A DNA stretch of 64,000 nucleotides from Tritrichomonas foetus (lineage: Eukaryota > Parabasalia > Tritrichomonadida > Tritrichomonadidae), in contig MLAK01001215.1 in the NCBI GenBank assembly GCA_001839685.1, positions 68,676 to 132,675 on the forward strand. Reading direction: 5' to 3'. The notes beneath the pieces are model-generated. The model had not been told where the DNA came from. It saw only the letters and a list, made by a program, of their open reading frames with translations, and searched no databases. Of the stretch, positions 18,410 through 27,844 are shown piece by piece (the stretch's first letter is position 1; every line of letters starts with the position of its first letter). Made by a program: the position numbers and the translations under genes.

Positions 18410-20518
18410 TCAGTTGTATGGATCAGCTTCCGTGAGAATTGCCATTGTCAGTCTATCATTGATTTTGAGAAGGTTTTCGAAGTCCTCAGATGTACGATTG
18501 CTAGGTTCTTCGATTGCATCAATCAACTTTCCAATTGCCAATTCCAAGTAGTTTACATGAACTTCAAACAATTTTGACTTTTTATTATCAGGATTCATGA
18601 AATACAAAGCCGGATAGGACCATTGAAGGATTTTTCCACTGAAATCCAATGATTTGAAAGTTTGATTGATGAATTCTTCAGCAGTTCCATCACTATGATC
18701 CTGTAAGAGTTTCTTTTTAAAGTTGACTTTGAGGTCATCTTTAGAATGAATCATTCTTTGACGTTCATCTTTTGCATGCATTGATTGTGTATACATGCTA
18801 TTCCAACGAATGAATGCTGCTCTTTTATCTGAGCTCATTGGTGGTGCGTAATATTTTTTGTCTTTTGGTTTATAAAAAACCTCAGGTTCTGATTTATTAT
18901 CAGCAACAGAATCTTTATATTTTGTACAAATAAAGTGATCACTATGCGTTTTCCAATCTTCACCACAGCACCAACAAAATTGGAAGTTGCATCTTGAACA
19001 TGTCATTTGATTACATCCTTCATTTCTCATAATTGGAGTTTTACATTTTGGACATTTCTTTGTAATTTGTTTAATATAATCATCATCACTGATTGAGATT
19101 TTTGCGAAAGCACGAAGGTTCTGACTTTCTTTATATTTTGTCATAAAATATCCATAACGATGTGGGGATTGAATGGCAGCAATAAAGAATCCATTTTCTT
19201 CTTCCATTTGTGCGATTTCTTTTTTTCTTTCTTGTTGTTTCATTTTATTTGTTTGCTTCAGTAGATTTATCATATTCGTTTTAGATTGAGTTGGATTTTT
19301 TTTTTTTTCTTTAGTTAATTTTTCAATTTCATCTAATTCTTCTTTGTTTTTCTGATTGAGTTTTTTTTTGAAATCGAGTAAGACTTTATTATTTACAGTC
19401 TGAACTTCATCAATATGGTTGCAACGATGATCTTTTAAGCGAAGTTCACGTTCATACCATGCATCTTGTTGTTTTTGAAGCCGTTGCATATCATTTTGAA
19501 TTACAGTAAGCCATTCTTCTACTTTCTTGCAATCTGCCAAAGGCGCATGACAGTCTTCTTTGCATTTCCAGCAAATGGCTGTTTTACAGACGTTACAGCG
19601 AGCAACGTTACAAGGAAGAACATCATTTATTGATAAAATTTGATCACAATTAATTCCTGGGCAATGAAGGACACTATTATCGCTCATTATTTGATCTTCT
19701 AAAATGACTTCTTCATAGATAGACAAAACATCATCTCCCATAAAATCTTTAATATCATGTGCCATAATTTCACAGCCGCATCCATCAATTCTACAACGAG
19801 CAGTAAGTTTTCTGTCAATCTGCTCTTTCATTTCTTGAGTCCAGCAATATTTACAAAGCTGATGCCCACAGTACAATTCATACAAGTCAGATGTATCATC
19901 AAAACATGATTGGCATTCTCCAACACCAATATTTTTAAATCCAATATCTTCTTTGATGTGTTTTGGATCAATTTTTAATGACTCTAAAATGCCATCTCGA
20001 GTTTCAACCGAGCTGAGCCAGAAATCGATAGCTTTTTCATTTTTCCATGAAAACTTTTTCAGCCAAAGATAAGCAACATCTTTTGAAATGGCCAAAGTGT
20101 TTGAAAATTGGTCGACTAACATTTGGAATTTATAATTTGATGACGTTTCAAATTCGTTGTCGTCTTCCACCGTAAAAGTTTGGCTTTCTGGCTGTGCTTC
20201 GTTTTCGTTTTGATAATCGCCTGTCATATCGACATAATCTTCATCTTGATCTGTATAAAGGAAAATTGCGTTGAAAAGACTTTCTTTGTCATCTTCACTG
20301 TTTCCAACAATATATCGAACATCGCTTAGCAGGTCATTGTCTTTATCATTGAGCTCGCTTCTCAGTATTTGAAACGTATCGTCTGGAAATGTCGAATTCT
20401 CGTTATAAAAATTAACAACATCGTTAATCCAATCGGTAAGATTTTCATCTTCGAAAATTAGATCTTGAACTCTTTTTGCAACATTATCTATGAAGTCAAA
20501 ATTGATATCTTCACCCAT
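18410..20518 (-). CDS. Ariadne-type RBR E3 ubiquitin ligase
   Basis: This is a 702-residue protein. It has an acidic N-terminus (1-130) and a UBA-like helical segment (131-170). RING1 starts at C202-x2-C205 and runs to about 250. The IBR spans about 262-335 (CPG...C, CNVARCNVCKTAICWKCKEDCH). RING2 spans 489-531 (CPKCKTPI, then EGCNQMTC with catalytic Cys502). The C-terminal Ariadne helical domain is recognisable (FIRWNSMY, then paired helices 590-700). RBR enzymes take ubiquitin from E2 onto the RING2 cysteine before transfer. An unusual K/Q/E-rich coiled-coil insert of about 150 residues separates IBR from RING2, where Ariadne proteins normally have only a short linker. The gene is convergent with the cullin gene and divergent from a kinase. 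Confidence 0.94.
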   Translation of the reverse strand: MGEDINFDFIDNVAKRVQDLIFEDENLTDWINDVVNFYNENSTFPDDTFQILRSELNDKDNDLLSDVRYIVGNSEDDKESLFNAIFLYTDQDEDYVDMTGDYQNENEAQPESQTFTVEDDNEFETSSNYKFQMLVDQFSNTLAISKDVAYLWLKKFSWKNEKAIDFWLSSVETRDGILESLKIDPKHIKEDIGFKNIGVGECQSCFDDTSDLYELYCGHQLCKYCWTQEMKEQIDRKLTARCRIDGCGCEIMAHDIKDFMGDDVLSIYEEVILEDQIMSDNSVLHCPGINCDQILSINDVLPCNVARCNVCKTAICWKCKEDCHAPLADCKKVEEWLTVIQNDMQRLQKQQDAWYERELRLKDHRCNHIDEVQTVNNKVLLDFKKKLNQKNKEELDEIEKLTKEKKKNPTQSKTNMINLLKQTNKMKQQERKKEIAQMEEENGFFIAAIQSPHRYGYFMTKYKESQNLRAFAKISISDDDYIKQITKKCPKCKTPIMRNEGCNQMTCSRCNFQFCWCCGEDWKTHSDHFICTKYKDSVADNKSEPEVFYKPKDKKYYAPPMSSDKRAAFIRWNSMYTQSMHAKDERQRMIHSKDDLKVNFKKKLLQDHSDGTAEEFINQTFKSLDFSGKILQWSYPALYFMNPDNKKSKLFEVHVNYLELAIGKLIDAIEEPSNRTSEDFENLLKINDRLTMAILTEADPYN

Positions 20519-20682
20519 TCGTCAAAAACTTTAATTGACTTGGTTAACAAAATAGTTGTTAACGATATACAAATGACAGATTTCTTGGCACTTTGGAAAA
20601 AACAAATTTGTCAAAAATATCTAACCATATTCATGTGAAAAATTGAATGTGTTAACGTACATACAGATTCTATCCTTTTTTC
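20519..20682. promoter_or_regulatory. Short bidirectional promoter with TAACGATA and three GTTAAC sites
   Basis: Only 164 bases separate the divergent RBR ligase and kinase start codons. The palindrome GTTAAC occurs at 20543-20548, 20558-20563 and 20651-20656. The middle one overlaps an exact TAACGATA (20560-20567), the Myb recognition element known from T. vaginalis. CCTTTTTTCATG (20674-20685) overlaps the kinase start. Spacing and repetition make regulation of both genes likely; no binding has been shown. Confidence 0.55.
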
Positions 20683-21885
20683 ATGCTTGGAGACTATATC
20701 ATTGAAAAAATGATAGGGACTGGCGCCTATTCACAGATATTTAGAGCAAGACATTCAAAAACACAAGCAAAAGTAGCTATAAAAATCATCACCAAAGATG
20801 ATTATCATCAAAATCAAAATATTCGTGATCATTTTGATGCAGAAGCAGCCATTTTAACCAGAATTAAACATCCATATATAATTGAAGTTTTTGAGGTTGT
20901 GGAAAACAACAAATGTATGGGCCTTGTCATGGAGTTTCTTGAAAAAGGTGATTTACTTGACTTAGTAAATGGGAAATCGAAAATAACAGAGAATGATGCT
21001 CAAAGAATATATGCACAAATTATTTCTATTCTGACTTATCTCCATGATGAACTGAAAATGGTTCACTGTGATATAAAGCTTGATAATATTTTACTTGATA
21101 GAAATAATAATATCAGATTGATAGATTTTGGTTTTACTGCTGAAGTAAAAAACAGTGCTCCACAACTTGAGGGCTTGAGAGGATCACCAGCATATGTTGC
21201 ACCAGAAATAGTGAAAAAACGAAAATATAATTCAGCAGTAGATATTTGGTCTTCAGGTGTTACTTTATATGGTTTGATTACTGAAACACTTCCTTTTGTC
21301 GGAAATACCATATCTGAACAACTGAAACAAATTGTTGATAATGATCCAACTTATCCATCGAATCTATCACCAGTACTCATTGATTTATTTACATTGTTAT
21401 TAAAAAAAGATCCAATGGAAAGAATATCTTTAACAGATCTCAGAAAGCATCCATGGGTGGCAAAAGCTTATCAAAATCTTAAGCCAACAATTGCAAATTT
21501 CTACAAATATATGAGTAGACCTGATAAAGAAATATTTGCAATAATGCAGGAGTGTAAAATTTCAACTTCTGGATTATTGTCTTCTGTAATGAATGGTTCA
21601 GAAACTCCAACAATGAATGTATATAAAATATTAAGGAGAGCAAAAGCTCTCGATCTTATTGCAGGTAAAGAAATTCATATAGCATTTAATGATACTTCTC
21701 AAATTGTAAATAATATTATGATGAAAGAACAACGAAAAGGAAAATCAAGACTTTCATCAAATCGGGAAAATTCAAGTGAAGCAAGTAATCTTCAATCAAA
21801 TAATCTTTTGAAACATGGAAAAGTTGGGACACAACTTAATCTTGGTTTTAAACCTAATGTTTTAAAGAAAAAGAATAATTCATAA
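20683..21885 (+). CDS. CAMK/SNF1-like serine/threonine kinase, non-RD
   Basis: This is a 400-residue protein. The kinase domain covers about 5-255. It has a glycine loop GTGAYSQIF (12-20), Lys34 in VAIK, HCDIKLDN with catalytic Asp130, DFG Asp148 and RGSPAYVAPE (166-175). The HRD arginine is replaced by Cys129, so activation by the usual activation-loop phosphate contact is not expected. The C-terminal 140 residues contain a helical region (about 270-350) and a basic Ser/Asn-rich tail. AMPK/MARK-like kinases of this shape are greatly expanded in trichomonads. The substrate is unknown. The N-terminus begins right at the kinase fold, which supports ATG 20683, where a CCTTTTTTC tract abuts the start. 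Confidence 0.93.
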   Translation: MLGDYIIEKMIGTGAYSQIFRARHSKTQAKVAIKIITKDDYHQNQNIRDHFDAEAAILTRIKHPYIIEVFEVVENNKCMGLVMEFLEKGDLLDLVNGKSKITENDAQRIYAQIISILTYLHDELKMVHCDIKLDNILLDRNNNIRLIDFGFTAEVKNSAPQLEGLRGSPAYVAPEIVKKRKYNSAVDIWSSGVTLYGLITETLPFVGNTISEQLKQIVDNDPTYPSNLSPVLIDLFTLLLKKDPMERISLTDLRKHPWVAKAYQNLKPTIANFYKYMSRPDKEIFAIMQECKISTSGLLSSVMNGSETPTMNVYKILRRAKALDLIAGKEIHIAFNDTSQIVNNIMMKEQRKGKSRLSSNRENSSEASNLQSNNLLKHGKVGTQLNLGFKPNVLKKKNNS

Positions 21886-22738
21886 CTTTTTATTCCAAAA
21901 CTCACTATCAATCATGTGTGAATTCTAAAATATATTAATATCATAGATAATTAGCTCATATCATGAAATATAAATGTCGTGCTATAATAACTCAAACAAA
22001 TTATTATAGATTGACGATTCCAAAATCAGTGAAAAAGCCTAAATCATGTGAATAGGATTTATGTTCATACTTCAAAATATATAAAATAGAATTTATTACT
22101 AATATGTTATTAGTGACTATGATTTGGATGTTTCATTGAATGAAATATCATAATGGAATTATCATTCATTTCATAAATAAATTTAATATGGGTGACAGTT
22201 ATGATCATTTCCCTCTTTTCTGTCAATAAGGATGTATGATCCCCCACTCTTTCAAATGCAAAGAACAATTCATAATATTAAAGATTAGAATGATATCACA
22301 TGCAGTTTTGGTGATTTTTTTTAATTTCAATCAAAGAACTTAGGAATATGATGGTTTAAAATTGTTTTATACTTTTTGAACATAGAGAAATTCATATTTA
22401 TACCTTATGGTTTTTCATTGAATACTAGCGGTCATATAAAGTATTTAATTTTGGTGAAAATCAGACGTTTTAACGTATTCAAAATATAAAACCGCAATAA
22501 AAAATAATTGAAAAAAGTTCCATTCTGAAGTTCGATAGAATTCATGGTTATTAAAAAAATTTTCATATCAATGAAAAAGTTGTTTTTTTGTGGAAATTGA
22601 TATCATTGAAAAGTATTTTTTTGAGAAAGCTCTCCAAGAATTAACAGAAAAGAAATCTTCAGAAATAAATAGAACAGGATTCAAAAAGCCACCTTCAATC
22701 TGAATTTCAGAGGTGAAAGACAAACGAAATTAAAAAGG
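21886..22738. other. Intergenic, nothing recognised beyond promoter-like motifs
   Basis: This 853-base AT-rich gap lies between two plus-strand genes. TTTTAACGTATTC occurs at 22470-22482 and CCTTCAATC at 22692-22700, 39 bases before the next ATG. No RNA gene, repeat or credible coding frame is seen. Confidence 0.45.
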
Positions 22739-25660
22739 ATGGAGAATTATTCGGATTTCGAGCAAGTTCTCCTCGATAGCATTTCAGACAACACCGAAAG
22801 AATTCAACGAGCAAACGAGATATTTATTACAGCCTCAGGAAATCCAGTTTTTCTTCTCAATGCTTTTATGTTCGTATTAGATCATAGCCAAAGAGAAAAC
22901 GTCGTTATATCCGCTCTTATCAATTTAAGATCCCTTCTGTTTAACTCCTGGGAGGTTTTTGATGACGTTACCAAACAAAAAATCAAAGAATTTATATTAA
23001 AATTTCGAGAAAAAGTGACGGAAAACAACCTTCGTTTTTATAGCTATATCGTTTTGGCAATGTTAAACAAAAGCGGCTCAGACACAGACCTTGTAAAGGC
23101 TTTTACTAACAATAAATTGCGGTCCCATTATTTATTGGAACTATTGTCCGCTGTTGATGAGCAAAATTCGAAATTTATCGTTGAGGATAACTTTGAAACT
23201 GTTTGTCAAATTGTCTTGTCAGTTTTGAAAGAAGATTCATTTTATTATATTTCATTGGCAATAAAAACTTTCATTGCTCTTGTCAAAATATTTCCATCAC
23301 AAATTAATACCACATTTAAAGAGCATTTTGCTGTTATTTTAGAAATAGCTAAAAAATCATTATCAATGCCTGGACCAGAATTTGTTCATATTTGGGAAAA
23401 AATTACAATGTTATTTTCTGTTGATCCTTCAGATATGTTACCATTTTCGGATTTCATTCCAATCATTTTTGCAGTATGTGAGAGGGAAGACATCATTCCA
23501 GAATTCAAAGTAGTTCCATTAATGGCTTTTTCAAATTATTTAACTGATTTTTCGAGACCAGATCTCTTAAAAATTTATGATTTATCTTTAAAAATCTCTA
23601 TCGACTATGTTCGACTATCACATAAATTACCTAATGAATTCATGTGTTTTCATACTGCATTTCCTGACATTTTTGGTCACCAAATGATTTATAACTTAAC
23701 TTTTCATACTGTTAATGAACTGTTGAATTCACAGATTTTTGAAAAGCAAATTGTCGCTCTTACACTCATTGATGGGCTAATTGCATACATTCCACATAAA
23801 ATATATAGTGATATTGCAATTGTTTCAAATTATCTTGAAACTTCCTTTAAACAAACCGATCCTTTATATTTAGAAATTGGCTGTCGCATCATTACGCGAT
23901 TCAAAAAGTTCTTTGCATGGAATTTGATTGATCCAGAACAATTAATCCAAATTGTAATCCCATTAAATGCCCACCATAGTCCTTCTGTTCGATTTATTGC
24001 ATCTGAAGCCCTTTATAAATGTTTTGAAATTACAAACTATCCAATTCCTGGAGTAACTCGACAACTTTTTTCAATTTATCCACAAATCATGCCTGAAGAT
24101 ATGTTTCGTTATTTATTTTTACTAAAGACAAGTATTCATAAGCAAGGTATATTTGAACAAGAAGAATGTATTGAATTGTCTGATTTTGTGTTAAGTTTTA
24201 TGGATTCTTCTGATTTAGAAATAATGTATGGGACAGTTTCAATTGCAATTAGTATGATGACAAATTGTGATATATCTCGAGATTTTTTAAAAGATAAAGT
24301 GATTGAAATAATTCGCTCTAATTTCATGAGTGATGATTGTCATTGGGTTATCTTTTCAACAGTTTCTTTAGCAGATTTAATAATTGCTTGTCCACAAGAG
24401 GGCGTTCAAATTTCACTTGAATTTTCTGATAAAATCAAACAAGTAATTCAAACTCAAGATGAGCATTTAATTCGTGAAAAACAATACTTTTTGAATAAAA
24501 TTGCTATTATTGATTCATATATAACTGAACCAAATCATCCATTTAATGCCATTATCACTGAGCAAGCAGTTGCAATGATAGAGTCGAATAATTTATCAGA
24601 AATGACTGCAGGCTTGCGAACATTGAAAAGGAGTATTCCATCAATGGAAATCACAGATGCTATTCGAATGGTTCAACAACTTGCAGAGATGTGCCTTTAC
24701 ACCAAATTTAATGGAATAGCCACAAAAATTGTTGATGTTGTTAATTCTATACTATTAAATGATAGTTTTGCAACTGACACAAAAGCAATAATTTATGAAA
24801 CTGCATTTTTATTAGTAAATTATTATATTATTGGAAATATGAGTGTATTGAATGGAGTTCCACCAATTTCTACTGATATTGATTTTGAATTATTGCATTC
24901 AATAACTCGACTTTCAACCACTCTCACATTTGTTCAGAATCCAATGCAGAAAAATATTTTTGATTTCTTTTCAGAAGTATTCAAAAGAAAAAATAATCTT
25001 CAAAATATAGGAATCCTGATTTATTATGCTAAAGTAATCGAACATGATTGTATCTCGGTAAATGAGAGAAAGATCATTGCAGAAACAGCTCTCTCTTTGA
25101 TTGATGAAAATATTGATCTTGAATTAACCTATGGAGCAGCACTTTTAATTTTATCGCTTATGAGGAAAGATATGTTGGATTTACAAATAATCAATGAAAA
25201 AATACCTGTTTTCCTTAAGTGGTGGGATAGAGTGAATACAGAAAGAGGAAAATTAAGAAAAGCAATGACATCAATCATATTGTTAATATGGACAATTAAA
25301 ATTAAATTCCCACCTTATCAAATTCCTGAAAAACTTGCAATCGCACTATTTGAACATCTAGAATTATTTGATTCTTATAATACTACAATTGTCACTAATT
25401 ATATGATATCTTATTTCGATCAGTGCGAAGGAATATCATTACCACAGTATATTGCAGGTGCTTTAGCTTTGTCTAAACTTTTGATAAGGTCTCCCGTCAT
25501 TCTTGAAAGAAGAAATGTTTCTCATGTTTTGTTGGTTCAGTGTGAAATCACATTGAATGAAATGAGAATGAAAGACAAAGTTGTCCAAGAAGCAATAAAT
25601 GAATTTGCTAGTAAATCGGAGAGTCGAAAGAAAAAATTACAAAAGTTTATTACAATATAA
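22739..25660 (+). CDS. HEAT-repeat karyopherin-like protein (importin-beta family)
   Basis: This 973-residue all-helical protein has the length and organisation of an importin/exportin. Residues about 1-110 resemble the importin-beta N-terminal domain: an ERIQRANEIF helix, then paired helices with NPVFLLNAFMFVL and ALINLRSLLFNSW. Successive two-helix HEAT-like repeats follow to the end without low-complexity breaks, finishing with a basic KSESRKKKLQKF tail. Karyopherins carry cargo through nuclear pores under control of Ran-GTP. No cargo specificity can be read, and the class (transportin, importin-7/8 or exportin-like) is not assigned. The ATG at 22739 is the first in frame and gives the family-like N-terminus. 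Confidence 0.78.
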   Translation: MENYSDFEQVLLDSISDNTERIQRANEIFITASGNPVFLLNAFMFVLDHSQRENVVISALINLRSLLFNSWEVFDDVTKQKIKEFILKFREKVTENNLRFYSYIVLAMLNKSGSDTDLVKAFTNNKLRSHYLLELLSAVDEQNSKFIVEDNFETVCQIVLSVLKEDSFYYISLAIKTFIALVKIFPSQINTTFKEHFAVILEIAKKSLSMPGPEFVHIWEKITMLFSVDPSDMLPFSDFIPIIFAVCEREDIIPEFKVVPLMAFSNYLTDFSRPDLLKIYDLSLKISIDYVRLSHKLPNEFMCFHTAFPDIFGHQMIYNLTFHTVNELLNSQIFEKQIVALTLIDGLIAYIPHKIYSDIAIVSNYLETSFKQTDPLYLEIGCRIITRFKKFFAWNLIDPEQLIQIVIPLNAHHSPSVRFIASEALYKCFEITNYPIPGVTRQLFSIYPQIMPEDMFRYLFLLKTSIHKQGIFEQEECIELSDFVLSFMDSSDLEIMYGTVSIAISMMTNCDISRDFLKDKVIEIIRSNFMSDDCHWVIFSTVSLADLIIACPQEGVQISLEFSDKIKQVIQTQDEHLIREKQYFLNKIAIIDSYITEPNHPFNAIITEQAVAMIESNNLSEMTAGLRTLKRSIPSMEITDAIRMVQQLAEMCLYTKFNGIATKIVDVVNSILLNDSFATDTKAIIYETAFLLVNYYIIGNMSVLNGVPPISTDIDFELLHSITRLSTTLTFVQNPMQKNIFDFFSEVFKRKNNLQNIGILIYYAKVIEHDCISVNERKIIAETALSLIDENIDLELTYGAALLILSLMRKDMLDLQIINEKIPVFLKWWDRVNTERGKLRKAMTSIILLIWTIKIKFPPYQIPEKLAIALFEHLELFDSYNTTIVTNYMISYFDQCEGISLPQYIAGALALSKLLIRSPVILERRNVSHVLLVQCEITLNEMRMKDKVVQEAINEFASKSESRKKKLQKFITI

Positions 25661-25955
25661 ACAGTGCGTGAATCCAACATGAATACATTTGACCTTATCT
25701 TTATTGAAATTTGACCTATTTGATTCATAAAGAATCGAACATTTAAATTTGAACTTATAGATGGTACAGGCGGATTTTGTTGTATCGTTTATCTACATAT
25801 TATTGTTTGTTTTATTAAAATGTTATTAATAGATATTATATAAAATTCTGTATTTTTCACGAACATTATTCTTTTGAATTTTGTGAAGATTATTGAAAAA
25901 ATATAAACTTTTTCTGTTGATTTGATATTTTAAACGTCTACTTCGTTTTTTGCAA

Positions 25956-27824
25956 ATGATAAAGCTCGGGTCTGTTCTTTCAGGAGAAGCAGTCAAAGAA
26001 TCTGCAGCAATATCGAAACTTCAACAACAACTCGTTAATCTTTCGAAAGACAAATTTCAAACAGTTCTCAGATTAATTAATGATCTTCCATTCGCCGATG
26101 ATGTTGCGCACATTTTAGAATTAATACTCGTTGCTGCCGAAGCACGTGTATTAAATCTTGAAATTTATGCAGAGTTTACAGCATTTTTGGCAGAATCGTC
26201 AGAAGAATTTTCGATAATTAAAAGTGAGATCTTTCGTTTATTTTTCCCTGAAAAAGTTAAGTATTACTATTTCTTAAAATTTGTTCAACTTTGTGTAGCC
26301 CAAGGATATATTTCTGATGATGAGATTGCCTATGCTGTTGACAACTTTCGATCTGATTATCCAAATGAAGTTATTCCTACTGCATATTTATTTTATTATT
26401 TTGCACCATTCCTCCAATCATGCAACAAGCCATTATATGATGACTTATATAAAACATATCAAAAATCCGCATCACGTTTCGGTGTCTTTCATGAAATTCA
26501 AGATTTTATTCCTCGTGTTCCCAAATTGTCAGCAAACAATTGGGATTTGTATTGGAAAGAAATGGAAGTTGGATATCCATCCAATTCTCTTGAAAGTATG
26601 ATTAAAACTGATGATGTCAAAGCTCTTCAAGATCATGCTCAAAATGATCGTAATTTTGATTATAATCAAGAAGTTAAACTTCATTCATATGAATGTTCAG
26701 CAATTCCAGAATCTAAAGTCACACTTGTTCAGTTCGCTGCATATTATGGTTCAATGAAATGCTTCAGATTTTTAATGAAAAGTGCTGATATTTCTTATTC
26801 CAAATCCGATCTCACATCAGAATGCTTTGCGATTGCAGGAGGAAATCCAGAAGTTATTGATTCATTTGTGAGAAGGAGATGCGGCTTCCAAGGGGCTCTT
26901 AAAACTGTTGTTGCATGCCATCGCTTTGATTTGTTTGATCAAATTTATGCGAAAAACAAAGATAAAACAGCATTCCATGCAGCAGCAGCAGCAAGCAATA
27001 TTCCTGCAATGCTGTTCTTTATTGAGCATGGTTCTGATGTAAATCAAGTTGCACCAAATGATAATGAGGATATCATTGAAACACCTCTTCACTTTGCTGC
27101 TAAATTCGGCAGGTCAGATGCAACAAAGCTTTTACTTTCTCATAAGAAAATTGATGCTAATATTGGTGATGGACTTCGTACACCACTTCATATTGCAGCT
27201 GCAAAAGGATTCTCTGATGTTGTTGATTTATTATTAACAATGTCCAAAGCCGATGTCAATTCATTAACAGGTGCAAATCGGACTGCTCTTCAAGATGCAG
27301 CCCATTTTGGTCATTTACGTTGTGTTCAATCTCTTTTAGCTGTTAATGGCATTGATCTTAACGGTGATGTGCCAACACCAATTCAAGAAGCTGTACAAAA
27401 TGGGTTTTCACAAGTTGCAATGGCTATACTTGAAGTTCCTGGTGTTGACTTAAAAGTCATTGATGATGATGAAAATACTCTTTTGCATCTTGCTGCTTCA
27501 TCAGGAAATGCTGAAATTGTTGAAGATTTACTTTCGAATAAGGCTATAAAAAGACAACTTTCTGCCGTAAATAGATATCATCAAACACCATTTGCTTTGG
27601 CAGCCGAAAAACCTCTTAGTGATTGTGTTTCTGCATTTATTAGATGTGGCGGTTCTGATCCAAATGCAAGAGATAATGGTGGTAATACACCACTTCATTT
27701 AGCAGCGAAATTGGGAAGTTGGAAATCTATTAAATTTATCCTCGAAATTCCAGGCATTGATATAAATGATCAAAATAATGAAGGAGTTTATTTTTTCACA
27801 TTTATCAAACACCACTTCATTTAG
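25956..27824 (+). CDS. Ankyrin-repeat protein, 5' part (frame broken by 20-nt insertion)
   Basis: The first ATG is at 25956; the longer frame begins with TTG. Residues 1-210 form an alpha-helical N-terminal domain typical of trichomonad ankyrin proteins. About ten ankyrin repeats follow to residue 610 (TPLHFAAKFG, TPLHIAAAKG, TPLHLAAKLG). The frame reads NNEG then GVYFFTFIK and stops at TAG 27822-27824. The next repeat, TPLHLAAKRC, continues in another frame from 27809 and runs through the next entry. Removing 20 bases (27789-27808, or equally 27786-27805) restores one continuous repeat. So this is one gene with a frameshift, an assembly error or, less likely, a tiny intron lacking normal signals. 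The function is protein binding, with the partner unknown. Confidence 0.85.
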   Translation: MIKLGSVLSGEAVKESAAISKLQQQLVNLSKDKFQTVLRLINDLPFADDVAHILELILVAAEARVLNLEIYAEFTAFLAESSEEFSIIKSEIFRLFFPEKVKYYYFLKFVQLCVAQGYISDDEIAYAVDNFRSDYPNEVIPTAYLFYYFAPFLQSCNKPLYDDLYKTYQKSASRFGVFHEIQDFIPRVPKLSANNWDLYWKEMEVGYPSNSLESMIKTDDVKALQDHAQNDRNFDYNQEVKLHSYECSAIPESKVTLVQFAAYYGSMKCFRFLMKSADISYSKSDLTSECFAIAGGNPEVIDSFVRRRCGFQGALKTVVACHRFDLFDQIYAKNKDKTAFHAAAAASNIPAMLFFIEHGSDVNQVAPNDNEDIIETPLHFAAKFGRSDATKLLLSHKKIDANIGDGLRTPLHIAAAKGFSDVVDLLLTMSKADVNSLTGANRTALQDAAHFGHLRCVQSLLAVNGIDLNGDVPTPIQEAVQNGFSQVAMAILEVPGVDLKVIDDDENTLLHLAASSGNAEIVEDLLSNKAIKRQLSAVNRYHQTPFALAAEKPLSDCVSAFIRCGGSDPNARDNGGNTPLHLAAKLGSWKSIKFILEIPGIDINDQNNEGVYFFTFIKHHFI

Positions 27825-27844
27825 CAGCAAAACGATGTAGGCAA

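Noticed and set aside
27786..27827. Intron ending at TTTAG or GCAG after the ankyrin break
   Set aside because: Lengths of 39 or 42 keep the same frame and still meet TAA, so these cannot restore the repeat.
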